From: Spirosoma spitsbergense DSM 19989
GTDB lineage: Bacteria; Bacteroidota; Bacteroidia; Cytophagales; Spirosomataceae
NCBI RefSeq assembly: GCF_000374085.1
Contig: NZ_KB893558.1
Location: 1 to 62,462 of the forward strand
Direction of reading: 5' to 3'
Length of the DNA: 62,462 nucleotides
The notes beneath the pieces were generated by a model. The model was given only the letters and a program-made list of their open reading frames with translations. It was not told the DNA's origin and ran no database searches. Of this stretch, positions 35,351-44,362 are shown piece after piece (position 1 is the stretch's first letter; each line of letters begins with the position of its first letter). Made by a program: the position numbers and the translations under genes.

Positions 35351-35656
35351 ATGAAATACAAAAAGCACGTTTTTGTCTGTACCAATCAGAAAGCCGCTCC
35401 CAAAAAATCATGTGGCGAAGCCCACGGCAATGAACTGGTTGACGCGTTTAAAGCGGCCCTTGCCGAGCGTGGTCTGTTAAAAGAAATGCGGGCCCAGAAA
35501 ACGGGTTGCCTCGATGCCTGCGCCTTCGGACCTACCGTTGTTGTTTACCCGGAAGGCACCTACTACGGCAACGTTCAACTGGAAGATATCAACGAAATTG
35601 TTGATAGCCATCTGGTTAATGACCAGCCTGTTGAGCGGCTGAAGCTGGATTATTAA
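35351..35656 (+). CDS. Thioredoxin-like [2Fe-2S] ferredoxin
   Basis: A 101-residue thioredoxin-fold ferredoxin. The four cluster cysteines follow the family spacing: C10, C21, C53 and C57 (HVFVCTNQ, KKSCGEA, KTGCLDACAFGP). It carries single electrons in the cytoplasm. Its partner is not evident; the HAD phosphatase that follows is separated by 65 bases and may share the transcript. Confidence 0.9.
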   Translation: MKYKKHVFVCTNQKAAPKKSCGEAHGNELVDAFKAALAERGLLKEMRAQKTGCLDACAFGPTVVVYPEGTYYGNVQLEDINEIVDSHLVNDQPVERLKLDY

Positions 35657-35721
35657 CACTTATGGCATTCGGTTTACGGTGTCTGGCAAAACCAAATACT
35701 TTAAACCGGATACCCATTTCT

Positions 35722-36411
35722 ATGTACAAACACCTCTTTTTCGACCTTGACCACACGTTGTGGGATTTCGACCGTAACTCGGCCGAGTGCATTGCTGAAT
35801 TATACGATGCGTTCGGGCTGGCCGATGCCGGTGTTGCCTCAGCCGACGAATTCAGCCGACATTTTATCTCGATCAACAAGAAATTGTGGGGAGATTACGA
35901 CAAAAACCTGATTGAGCACAGCTACATCCGGCAACATCGTTTCCCAATGGTGTTTCAGGCACTGGGTATCGACGCATCGGTCATCGGAGCCGACCTCAAC
36001 GCTGAATACCTGAAGTTACTGCCCTGTAAGTCGCACCTCCTGGATTCGGCACTGGAACTCCTCAATTATGTACAGGGGCGCTACACGTTACATATCATTA
36101 CCAATGGTTTTGCCGAGATTCAGGCAACCAAGATGGATAGTGCGGGCATCAGTCATTATTTTACGAACGTTATCACCAGTGAAACTGCCAGCGCCAAAAA
36201 GCCAGACCCGCTGGTGTTTGAGTACGCCATGCAGATCAGCGGCACCACAGCCGCCGAAAGCCTGATGATTGGCGATAATTACGAAGCCGATATTCTGGGA
36301 GCCAAAAGCGTGCATCTGGACACCGTTTTTTATAACCCCCTGGGTACGATCGTGGATGATAAACCAACGTATGATATCCGGCACTGGAAAGAATTGATGG
36401 CTATTTTATGA
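35722..36411 (+). CDS. HAD-superfamily hydrolase, YjjG-type 5'-nucleotidase
   Basis: A 229-residue HAD phosphatase with a helical cap. Motif I is FFDLDHTLWDFD with nucleophile D8 and D10; motif III lysine is in SAKKPDPLVFEYAM; motif IV IGDNYEADILGAKS. The YjjG-like group dephosphorylates pyrimidine nucleotides. I start at ATG 35722 (MYKHLFFDLD), matching the family's N-terminus. Confidence 0.88.
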   Translation: MYKHLFFDLDHTLWDFDRNSAECIAELYDAFGLADAGVASADEFSRHFISINKKLWGDYDKNLIEHSYIRQHRFPMVFQALGIDASVIGADLNAEYLKLLPCKSHLLDSALELLNYVQGRYTLHIITNGFAEIQATKMDSAGISHYFTNVITSETASAKKPDPLVFEYAMQISGTTAAESLMIGDNYEADILGAKSVHLDTVFYNPLGTIVDDKPTYDIRHWKELMAIL

Positions 36412-36428
36412 GTTAACCCAGTTTTCCT

Positions 36429-38015
36429 ATGAACCGGTTTTTTGTTGCCCTACTGTTGTGTTTCGTACGTTCTTCCATCGTCTCTGGTCAACCCGTTACG
36501 GTCGATGTGTGTGTGTATGGCGGTACTTCAGCGGGGGTTATTGCGGCTTATTCGGCGAAGATGGCGGGGAAATCAGTGGTGCTGGTCGAACCGGGTCGTC
36601 ACCTCGGCGGTATGTCGTCGGGGGGATTGGGCGCTACCGATATTGGGAATAAACAGGCCATTACGGGACTGTCACGGGATTTTTACCGGCGGATTGGCCG
36701 CCATTACGGTAAGCCGGAGCAGTGGACATTCGAGCCCCACGTTGCCGAAGCGGTGTTCAATCAATACATTAAAGAAGCCAGCGTGCCAGTCTGGTACAAC
36801 TACCGGCTGGTGAGTACTAAAACCCAGAATAACCGGATTCAGGAAATCACCGTTGAGCCTGCTTCATCGGGTAGCACAACTTCCAACCGAATTATACGGG
36901 CCAACCAGTTCATCGACTGCTCCTACGAGGGCGATTTGATGGCGCAGGCCGGGGTTGAGTTTACGGTTGGTCGCGAAGCCAATAGCCAGTACAACGAAAC
37001 CCTCAATGGCGTTCAGTTTCGGGATAAGCACCAGTTTCCGGACGGTGTTGACCCGTATGTGGTGCCGGGTAAGCCCGAAAGCGGGTTACTCTGGGGTATC
37101 GACACCACAAAGCTGGCCCCCAACGGCATGGGCGATAAAACGGTGCAGGCCTACAATTACCGCCTTTGCTTCACTGACGATCCCGCCAATCGAATTCCCA
37201 TTACCCGGCCCGATGGCTACGACTCCACGAAGTACGAATTGCTGCTGCGTCAGATCGCGAAAAATGTGCCGAAGGAACTGACCTGGAATCTGATGCACTT
37301 TATCATGATGCCCAACCGCAAAACCGACATCAACAACTGCGGGGGCTTGTCCACCGATATGATCGGGGCCAATTACGACTACCCAAATGGTACCTACGCA
37401 CAACGGGCCGCCATTATCCGCGACCACGAGGTGTACACCAAAGGCCTGTTCTATTTCATTGGCCACGACCCGCGCATGCCCAAACACCTGCGCGACGAAA
37501 TGCTGCAGTGGGGTTACCCCAAGGATGAATACACCGATACCGACAATTTCACGCCCCAGCTTTACATCCGTGAAGCCCGTCGGTTGGTGGGCGAATACGT
37601 AATGACCCAGGCCAATTGCGAAGGCAAAACCGTAGTGCCAGACCCCATTGGTATGGCCGCCTACACGATGGATTCACATAACTGCCAGCGGCTGGTCGTA
37701 CCCGATGCCAACGGCGTACCGATGGTTCGGAATGAGGGCGATGTGCAGGTGGGCGGCTTCCCGCCGTACCCGGTCAGCTACCGGGCCATTATCCCTAAGA
37801 AAGGAAGTATCCAGAATTTGCTGGTGCCGGTGTGTTTATCGGCCAGTCATATTGCCTATGGATCGATTCGGATGGAACCCGTATTTATGGTGCTGGCCCA
37901 ATCGGCGGCACAGGCTGCCTGTCTGGCCATCGACGACAACAAAGCTGTTCAGGATATTAGTGTGCCGACATTACAGCAACAGATTCAGGCACAGACGAAA
38001 CGACTGGTGAAGTGA
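36429..38015 (+). CDS. Secreted FAD-dependent oxidoreductase
   Basis: A 528-residue flavoprotein with a signal peptide (FFVALLLCFVRSSIVSGQ). The FAD-binding motif follows (VCVYGGTSAGVIAAYSAKMAGKS) with LVEPGRHLGGMSSGGLGATD, typical of the FAD_oxidored family found with secreted carbohydrate-active systems in Bacteroidota. The rest is a conserved substrate domain ending with GSIRMEPVFMVLAQSAAQAACLA. The substrate is unknown. It is 17 bases after the HAD gene. Confidence 0.85.
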   Translation: MNRFFVALLLCFVRSSIVSGQPVTVDVCVYGGTSAGVIAAYSAKMAGKSVVLVEPGRHLGGMSSGGLGATDIGNKQAITGLSRDFYRRIGRHYGKPEQWTFEPHVAEAVFNQYIKEASVPVWYNYRLVSTKTQNNRIQEITVEPASSGSTTSNRIIRANQFIDCSYEGDLMAQAGVEFTVGREANSQYNETLNGVQFRDKHQFPDGVDPYVVPGKPESGLLWGIDTTKLAPNGMGDKTVQAYNYRLCFTDDPANRIPITRPDGYDSTKYELLLRQIAKNVPKELTWNLMHFIMMPNRKTDINNCGGLSTDMIGANYDYPNGTYAQRAAIIRDHEVYTKGLFYFIGHDPRMPKHLRDEMLQWGYPKDEYTDTDNFTPQLYIREARRLVGEYVMTQANCEGKTVVPDPIGMAAYTMDSHNCQRLVVPDANGVPMVRNEGDVQVGGFPPYPVSYRAIIPKKGSIQNLLVPVCLSASHIAYGSIRMEPVFMVLAQSAAQAACLAIDDNKAVQDISVPTLQQQIQAQTKRLVK

Positions 38016-38126
38016 TGAGTTGCAGTTTAGCGTTTATGCAACGCAGTCTTATCCGCTAACACGCCAACTATAAAACCACATCGATATTCCTCGCTTCTCT
38101 CACCATAAACCCAAAACTCCAACCGT

Positions 38127-38915
38127 ATGAATATCAACACGTCAACCGCCCTTGTTACCGGAGGAGCTTCCGGTTTGGGGGAAGCCACCGTCCGGCTACT
38201 CGTATCGCAGGGGGCCAACGTGGTGATACTGGACCTGAACGACGAACGGGGAAATGCGCTGGCCGAAGAACTGGGCAGTAAAGTCCGGTTTGCCAAAACG
38301 AACGTGACCGACGAAGCCAGCGTACAGGCTGCCGTCAATATGGCTATCGGAACGTTTGGCGCCCTGCACATCAATGTCAACTGTGCCGGTGTGGCCGAAG
38401 CCCGCAAGACTGTAGGTAAAGTAGATGGTGTGTACGGAGCGCACTCGCTGGCTGTTTTCCAGAAGGTGGTGTCCATCAACCTGATTGGCACGTTCAACGT
38501 GATTCGGCTGGCCGCGCTGGCAATGGAACATAATGAACCCGCTTCTGAGCCCTTTGCCGGAGAACGGGGTATTATTATCAACACTGCTTCCGTAGCGGCC
38601 TATGATGGACAGATAGGGCAGGCCGCTTATGCCGCTTCCAAAGGGGGAATTGTGGGCATGACGCTCCCCATCGCCCGCGATCTGGCCCGCTCCGGCATCC
38701 GGGTCATGACCATTGCCCCCGGCCTGTTCGAAACGCCTTTGCTGGCTGCGCTACCCGAAGAAGCCCGGCTGTCGCTGGGTCAGCAGGTGCCGTTTCCGTC
38801 GCGCCTGGGTCGACCCGGCGAGTATGCGCTATTGGTCAAAAGCATCATCGAAAATCCTATGCTGAACGGCGAGGTTATCCGGCTGGACGGTGCCATTCGA
38901 ATGGCGCCGAAATGA
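38127..38915 (+). CDS. Short-chain dehydrogenase, 3-hydroxyacyl-CoA type
   Basis: A 262-residue SDR of the HSD17B10-like group. [15 protein letters not shown] binds the cofactor; [11 protein letters not shown] precedes the long insertion typical of the group; the catalytic tyrosine and lysine lie in [15 protein letters not shown]. The tail [18 protein letters not shown] matches the family end. It likely oxidises 3-hydroxyacyl-CoA or a related alcohol with NAD. It starts 111 bases after the FAD oxidoreductase. Confidence 0.88.
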   Translation: MNINTSTALVTGGASGLGEATVRLLVSQGANVVILDLNDERGNALAEELGSKVRFAKTNVTDEASVQAAVNMAIGTFGALHINVNCAGVAEARKTVGKVDGVYGAHSLAVFQKVVSINLIGTFNVIRLAALAMEHNEPASEPFAGERGIIINTASVAAYDGQIGQAAYAASKGGIVGMTLPIARDLARSGIRVMTIAPGLFETPLLAALPEEARLSLGQQVPFPSRLGRPGEYALLVKSIIENPMLNGEVIRLDGAIRMAPK

Positions 38916-38964
38916 TCATAATCCATTCGTGTGCAAAAGGGGTAAGCACATACTATCGTGCTGT

Positions 38965-39004
38965 AAAAAAAATAGAGACGGGATAACCCGTCTCTATTTT
39001 TTTT
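38965..39004. terminator. Strong bidirectional terminator
   Basis: An A tract and agagacggg pair with cccgtctct and a T tract across a four-base loop: an almost perfect 18-bp hairpin. It lies between the end of the SDR gene (38915) and the end of the convergent TonB receptor gene (39114) and can stop both. Confidence 0.92.
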
Positions 39005-39113
39005 ACTTGAACTCGTCTGTTGAATTAGCGGGCAAACTGGCAATTGATAAACAGTATACTTTTTACTACGCTGAAAACCAGGCCAGAAAGCCACCAGCCA
39101 ATTCCTGTACTCA

Positions 39114-42100
39114 TTAGAACGTGAAGTTTAGACGGGCAAACAGGAACCGGCCATTCATACCGAACTGCGATGTGTTACGCGAATATACAAACTGGTTTGC
39201 GTTCGACAGGTCGATGGTCGTGGGTGTTGCCGCGTAGGTAACGTTACCACTCGCATCAACGCCATTTGGACGCTTCGCCGATACAGGTCCGAGGTTTTTG
39301 TCGGGGTAAATATCGAAGATATTATTTGCACCTACTACTACTTTCACAATCGGAGTAATGGCATAACCTACCGAGAAATCGGTGATTACTTTGGCGCCCC
39401 AGATTGGGTGCTCGTTTTCTACTGCCTGACCGTTTACCACAATGGCTCCTACCAGGCCATCACCGTTCACGTCAACCGTGTTGGGGTCAGTCACCTTGCC
39501 GAAGTACACGTTCCGCAGGAAGAAATCGAATTTGTTGGCGGTCAGTGAGTGGCCCATCGTGAACTTCACGCGGGGTACCGCTTCCTGCAAATACACCCGC
39601 GACGCTTCCGAGAAGTAGCGGTTCACCTGACCATTGTCGGCTAAGATCTGGGAAGATTTAATGCCGCCTACCTGCTTGGTCTGCGAAATGGTACCGGCTA
39701 AATCCGTTCGCAGCGACATATTGTTCCCCAGCCGTAATCGGTGCGAGATGACAATGTCAACTCCCTTGGTCTGCGTGTCGATGGCGTTGGCGAAGAAGGT
39801 TGCTGCCGTAGCACCGGCCTGATCGAACAACTGCTGTAGGGTAAGGCTCGCCCCGGTTTGCGTACCGCTCGGCCGCGAGAACTGATCCGTCAATGTCACG
39901 CGGTCATTGATACCGATGAAGTAGCCATCAGCCGTAATGGTCAGCCCCGCATTGGGTACCGTAGCGGTAAAACCAGCACTGATACTCCGCGAATTCTCCT
40001 GCTTCAACTGCGGAATACCCAGCAACTTGGCGGGTTGCGAGGCATTGCTGAACGTTCCTACTTCAAACGGAACACCACCCACAAACTGGGTAGAGGTCGA
40101 GTTGAAATAAATCTGCGCCAGCGACGGTGCCCGGAACCCAGTTGAGGCTGCACCCCGGATGTTGATGTTGTTCGTCAGCTTGTAGCGGGTGGCGAACTTG
40201 AAATTGGTCGTACTACCGAAATCGGAGTAGTTCTCAAATCGCACGGCGCCTTCTACCAGCCACCGGTTGGTTACGTCCAGTTCAACATCACCGTACAGGG
40301 CTACACTGTTGCGGTTGGCATTCTTCGTTTCCGTCTCATTAGTGGGTCGGAAGCCGGGAAATACCTGCGCTCCACCCGGACGGGCGGCACCGAAGAAATC
40401 CGTTGGTGGCGATTGGGTCGATGTCGTGATAACGTTGCCGTTCACGTCATACTGCGCCCAGGAATTCTGGTCACCTGCTTTGATACGGTAGCTCTCAAAA
40501 CGAGCCTCCGCTCCGAATGCCAGATTCAGTCCGGCAAACGTATCGTACTTCCGGCTCAGGTCGAGGTTGACAGTGTTCTGTTTGAAGTTCAGCCCACCCG
40601 CGTTGAACACGGTGGGTGAGTTAGCCAGCAGGGTAGTATTCACCGTGTTTTCTACACCGTAGTTGAAGGTGTTGGAGCCGAAGGTATTGCTCAGGTCATA
40701 CTTGAACGAACCCAGCTTTCCGCGAAAACCAGCAGCTACCGATGCGTCGATGATTTCCGAATGAATCTCGGGCAGGAAACCATTGATGAAAATAGGCGTG
40801 TAAGTACGGCTCTGGTTGGGTCGGCGGTAGAAACCCGCTGCATTACCCTTCCGGTTGCCGTAACCACCAAACGCATAAAACTCGTGGTTCTGGTTGATGG
40901 GGATGGCCGAGTTAACGAAGAACTGAATGCTCTGCAAACTCGACTGACCGACGCGCATGTTGAAATCACTCCGAACGAGGCCACGACGGGTCAACTCATT
41001 CTCTGTTACGTCGGCCCCCAAAACGGTCCGTAAGCCAGCAATAGTCGTTGCATTGGCAATGTTAGCCTGGGTAGCGGCATCGAAATAGGGTACAGTCAAA
41101 GCTCCCCTTTTAATGGCATCAATGCTGGTAGGCAGTGTGTTTAAATTACCACCGGATTGCTGCGTGCTGTACTCAACAGCATTATAGGCATTGAAGATAC
41201 TACCCGTGGCGGGCAAAGCGCGGCTGGTCGCGTTACGCATCTGGGCCGAACCGGTAACGTTGACAAAGCCAGCTTTACCAATCCGAACGCCGTAGTTGGC
41301 ATCGACCTGAACGTTGCCGCCGTCGTTGCCGCCTTTAAAGTTATTTGACCCCTGCGAGAAATTAGCACCGCCGTATACTGACAGGGCCAGTTTTCCGGTC
41401 GCTTCTTTCATTTTTACGTTGATAACCCCGGCAATGGCATCGGAACCGTATTGGGCCGATGCGCCATCGCGCAGTACTTCAATCCGCTCCACGGCAAAGG
41501 CCGGGATGGCGTTCAGGTCGGTACCAACAGAACCCCGGCCCGGCGAACCGTTCACGTTGACCAGCGATGAAGGATGACGACGTTTGCCGTTTACCAGCAC
41601 GAGCACCTGGTCGGGACCCAGGCCCCGCAACTGGGCCGGGTCGATGTGGTCGGTACCATCGGCTACCGTAGTGGTGTTGGAGGTGAAGGAAGGAGCCACA
41701 AAATTCATGATTTGGTTCAGGTTGTTTTGTGGTGCCTGCGTCGTTAGTTGCTGGATATTAATGACATCCACCGGCACGGGACTCTCGGTTTTTACCCGTC
41801 CGGCTCCTCTCGAACCCGTTACCACTACTTCGCTCAGGCTGGCGGTCGTTTCGCGCAGGGATACGTTAGCGGTTACTTCACCACTCGAAATAGTTACAGG
41901 TACACTTTTCGTCTCGTAGCCAACGAAGCTAATTCGCAGCGTATACGTACCCGGATTTAGTTTGAGTATATAGGTACCGTCGGCATCGGTTGTGGTGCCA
42001 AGATTAGAGTTGACCGCCACGATGGTTACCCCCGGAATTGGGGCATTTGTCGTTGCATCGGTTACTTTTCCCCGAACACCCTGGGCTAGAACAGCCGTTA

Positions 42101-42161
42101 ATGTCAGCATCCACAGGCCTACGCTCAGGGCGAAAGAATGTAGTTTGTATTGATTTCTCAT
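39114..42161 (-). CDS. TonB-dependent receptor with carboxypeptidase-like domain
   Basis: A 1015-residue outer-membrane receptor. Signal peptide (SVGLWMLTLTAVLAQG), a carboxypeptidase-regulatory-like domain (GKVTDATTNAPIPGVTIV, about residues 28-105), the plug (VPVDVINIQQLTTQAPQ...VERIEVLRDGASAQYGSDAIAGVINV), and a long barrel ending with MNGRFLFARLNFTF. No SusD partner is adjacent, so this is not a classical SusCD system. Substrate unknown. The promoter is visible upstream. The gene stands alone with a terminator at its 3' end. Confidence 0.92.
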   Translation of the reverse strand: MRNQYKLHSFALSVGLWMLTLTAVLAQGVRGKVTDATTNAPIPGVTIVAVNSNLGTTTDADGTYILKLNPGTYTLRISFVGYETKSVPVTISSGEVTANVSLRETTASLSEVVVTGSRGAGRVKTESPVPVDVINIQQLTTQAPQNNLNQIMNFVAPSFTSNTTTVADGTDHIDPAQLRGLGPDQVLVLVNGKRRHPSSLVNVNGSPGRGSVGTDLNAIPAFAVERIEVLRDGASAQYGSDAIAGVINVKMKEATGKLALSVYGGANFSQGSNNFKGGNDGGNVQVDANYGVRIGKAGFVNVTGSAQMRNATSRALPATGSIFNAYNAVEYSTQQSGGNLNTLPTSIDAIKRGALTVPYFDAATQANIANATTIAGLRTVLGADVTENELTRRGLVRSDFNMRVGQSSLQSIQFFVNSAIPINQNHEFYAFGGYGNRKGNAAGFYRRPNQSRTYTPIFINGFLPEIHSEIIDASVAAGFRGKLGSFKYDLSNTFGSNTFNYGVENTVNTTLLANSPTVFNAGGLNFKQNTVNLDLSRKYDTFAGLNLAFGAEARFESYRIKAGDQNSWAQYDVNGNVITTSTQSPPTDFFGAARPGGAQVFPGFRPTNETETKNANRNSVALYGDVELDVTNRWLVEGAVRFENYSDFGSTTNFKFATRYKLTNNINIRGAASTGFRAPSLAQIYFNSTSTQFVGGVPFEVGTFSNASQPAKLLGIPQLKQENSRSISAGFTATVPNAGLTITADGYFIGINDRVTLTDQFSRPSGTQTGASLTLQQLFDQAGATAATFFANAIDTQTKGVDIVISHRLRLGNNMSLRTDLAGTISQTKQVGGIKSSQILADNGQVNRYFSEASRVYLQEAVPRVKFTMGHSLTANKFDFFLRNVYFGKVTDPNTVDVNGDGLVGAIVVNGQAVENEHPIWGAKVITDFSVGYAITPIVKVVVGANNIFDIYPDKNLGPVSAKRPNGVDASGNVTYAATPTTIDLSNANQFVYSRNTSQFGMNGRFLFARLNFTF

Positions 42162-42184
42162 AGATTTTAACTTTTTTTAATCCA

Positions 42185-42192
42185 CAAAAATA
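42185..42192 (-). promoter_or_regulatory. -7 promoter element of the large TonB receptor gene
   Basis: On the minus strand these bases read TATTTTTG, a full match to TAnnTTTG, 24 bases before the receptor start codon. A weaker TATTTTG-like copy lies just upstream. Confidence 0.5.
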
Positions 42193-42336
42193 GGGCAAAA
42201 TACGGTAAGATTAACGCTTAGGCATAGGGCCGTTTGATCAGGAAAGTCAGCGATCAAACACCTTTTCATTTGCCAGTCAGGATACTGTCGGTAGTACTTA
42301 CCAGGATGTATTCTCTTTAGTCTGCACCAAATAAAA

Positions 42337-42367
42337 AGAGCGGCCTGCGAATTTCGCAGGCCGCTCT
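42337..42367 (-). terminator. Rho-independent terminator after the FKBP pair
   Basis: agagcggcctgcga pairs with tcgcaggccgctct with a three-base loop; on the minus strand the stem runs into TTTTTATTT. It ends transcription from the FKBP gene that stops at 42389, before it reaches the receptor gene. Confidence 0.85.
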
Positions 42368-42388
42368 CTGGCTAAAAATTAGGTCGAA

Positions 42389-43291
42389 TTATTGCGCTGA
42401 AATCAGCTCAATATCGAACCGCAGGGGTGCGTAAGGCGGAATAGGGCCGGTGCCGGTAGTGCCATAGCCTATTTTGGATGGGAAAACAATGGTTGCTTTC
42501 TCCCCCGTTTTCAGTTTTGCCAGCCCCTCGGCAAAGCCCGGCACAAAACCACTTACCAGACCGGCGTACGTTCCCGTACCGGTGCTGTCAAATGCTGACG
42601 CTGAGCGCAGCAATCTGCCATTATATTTTATGGTGAGCCGTTGCGTGGGTGTCGGCGAAACACCGGTTGGGTTATCGAGCGTTTTGATATAACGCAGGCC
42701 GGTCGGTGTTACCTCCGTTGGGGTTAGCTTGTTGGCCGTCAGGTACTGGTCAATCTGCTGGTCTTCAGTACGTACCTGCTTCAAGGTAGTATTGAGCCGA
42801 AGGGGAGCGTTGGGTGGAACAAGCCCGTTAGTCGATCCATCCCGGCCAAGACCGTAGTAGGATGGCAGCATAATAACGCCCTGCTCACCAACGTGCATTT
42901 GCTGCAGGCCTATGGTTAGACCCTGAACAGTGGGGGTGGCTGGCTGGCTGGGGGCAATGACCAGATAATTGGATTTAGTAGCGTAGGTGGAGTCAACAAA
43001 CTTTTCTGTTATTGTCGCGCCACCTGATATAAGTGCGTACAGGGTATAGCTGTATTCGGCCTCCAGCCCTTCTGTGGGTGATACCGTTGATGAGCCGGGC
43101 CTAGTAAGTGCGTAGTACACACCGGACGTTGTAAAGGTGCCCGACAGGCCTTTGGTGGTGGCATAACTCGCAATGTCGGCTTTATTGCTTTCGAAAATGG
43201 CATCATCGCTGGGGCCGACATCGGGTGTCTTGCAGGAAATCAGGCCGCCGATAAGCAGCAGGCCAACTAGAACAACGGGAAGTTTATGCAT
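42389..43291 (-). CDS. Tandem FKBP-type peptidyl-prolyl isomerase lipoprotein (copy 1)
   Basis: A 300-residue lipoprotein (LIGGLISC lipobox) with two FKBP-like domains. The second is typical: TIKYNGRLL, then FVPGFAEGLAKLKTGEKATIVFPSKIGYG and PYAPLRFDIELIS. The first (about residues 60-170) has GLTIGLQQMHVGEQGVIMLPS and is degenerate. It would fold proteins in the periplasm. It is a tandem paralog of the next gene with the same organisation. I start at the ATG at 43291, which begins the signal; the longer frame has no signal. Confidence 0.85.
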   Translation of the reverse strand: MHKLPVVLVGLLLIGGLISCKTPDVGPSDDAIFESNKADIASYATTKGLSGTFTTSGVYYALTRPGSSTVSPTEGLEAEYSYTLYALISGGATITEKFVDSTYATKSNYLVIAPSQPATPTVQGLTIGLQQMHVGEQGVIMLPSYYGLGRDGSTNGLVPPNAPLRLNTTLKQVRTEDQQIDQYLTANKLTPTEVTPTGLRYIKTLDNPTGVSPTPTQRLTIKYNGRLLRSASAFDSTGTGTYAGLVSGFVPGFAEGLAKLKTGEKATIVFPSKIGYGTTGTGPIPPYAPLRFDIELISAQ

Positions 43292-43328
43292 GAAAATGAA
43301 ACAATGAATTGATTGGTAATGACTGATT

Positions 43329-44252
43329 TTATTTAACCGAAACCACCTCAACGTCGTAACGCAGAGGAGCATAGGGGGCCACTTTATAAAGTTGGTTTTC
43401 AATGAGGCCATCTTTGCCATAGCCAATAGATGAAGGAAACAGCAGCGTAGCCTTTTCCCCAACCCGCAGTTTGTTTAACCCCTCATTGAAGCCCGACACA
43501 TTATACTGATTCAGGCCCGTACCGGTACTGTCGAAACCAATGGCAGTTTTGGCGTGTAACTGTTTGCCCACATACCGTATGGTTACCGTTTTTCCCGCAC
43601 TGACAGCTGTTTTTACCGAATCGCCTGTTGCGTTGGTTAGTGTCCTGACGAACCGCAATCCGGATGATGTCGTTTCGCTAAAGGTCAATTTAGTAGCCGT
43701 TATGTATTCGCTCATCTGCTGGTCTTCGGTTCGCGCCCGATTCAACGTAACGTCAAACCGCACCGGCGCATTGGCTGGAATCGAATCAGCAACAGAGCCT
43801 ACCTCACCAAAAGCCAGTTTGGACGGCACAAGCAGAATAGCCGATTCGCCCTCGTGCATGAGCAACAATCCCTGCTGCAGACCGGCTTTCAGTACGCCAT
43901 CGAAAAAGGAAACGAAGGTAGGGGTTTTGGCATACGCAGAGTCAACCACTTTGGTGGTTACCACTCCCACGTTACTCGTGCTGCTGGTTAGTACGGAGAG
44001 GGTATAGGTAAACTCCAGTTCTTTCCCAAAGGCGGGCGTAACGGTAGAGGAACCAGGCTTGGCCGACACATAATACAGGCCGGAAGCAGTCGAAGTTCCC
44101 GACAGTCCCTGACTAACCGCATAGGTATTTATGGTGGCCAGATTAGTCTGGAGCGTTGCTGCGCTGCCAGTCGGGTCCACATTCTGTGTGTTGCAGGATG
44201 CTATTCCACCAAGCAGCAGTATACCGAAAATGAATAGATGAAATCTGTGCAT
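43329..44252 (-). CDS. Tandem FKBP-type peptidyl-prolyl isomerase lipoprotein (copy 2)
   Basis: A 307-residue lipoprotein (LLGGIASC lipobox) with the same two FKBP-like domains: GLQQGLLLMHEGESAILLVPS in the first and YNVSGFNEGLNKLRVGEKATLLFPSSIGYG, then APYAPLRYDVEVVS in the second. Only 37 bases separate it from copy 1, so the pair is co-transcribed and derived from a duplication. I start at the ATG at 44252 at the signal peptide. Confidence 0.85.
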   Translation of the reverse strand: MHRFHLFIFGILLLGGIASCNTQNVDPTGSAATLQTNLATINTYAVSQGLSGTSTASGLYYVSAKPGSSTVTPAFGKELEFTYTLSVLTSSTSNVGVVTTKVVDSAYAKTPTFVSFFDGVLKAGLQQGLLLMHEGESAILLVPSKLAFGEVGSVADSIPANAPVRFDVTLNRARTEDQQMSEYITATKLTFSETTSSGLRFVRTLTNATGDSVKTAVSAGKTVTIRYVGKQLHAKTAIGFDSTGTGLNQYNVSGFNEGLNKLRVGEKATLLFPSSIGYGKDGLIENQLYKVAPYAPLRYDVEVVSVK

Positions 44253-44362
44253 CAAACTAAAAGAGCCTCTATAGTAACTACGTTTATAGACCCGCTTCTG
44301 TGGCAAACCGTTGGTAGGCCGGAAAAAAAATTCTTCGTACGTGATCAATTTGAGCTTCTTTT

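Noticed and set aside
39114..42161. SusC/SusD polysaccharide-utilisation locus
   Set aside because: The receptor has a SusC-like architecture, but no SusD gene and no glycoside hydrolase lies next to it.
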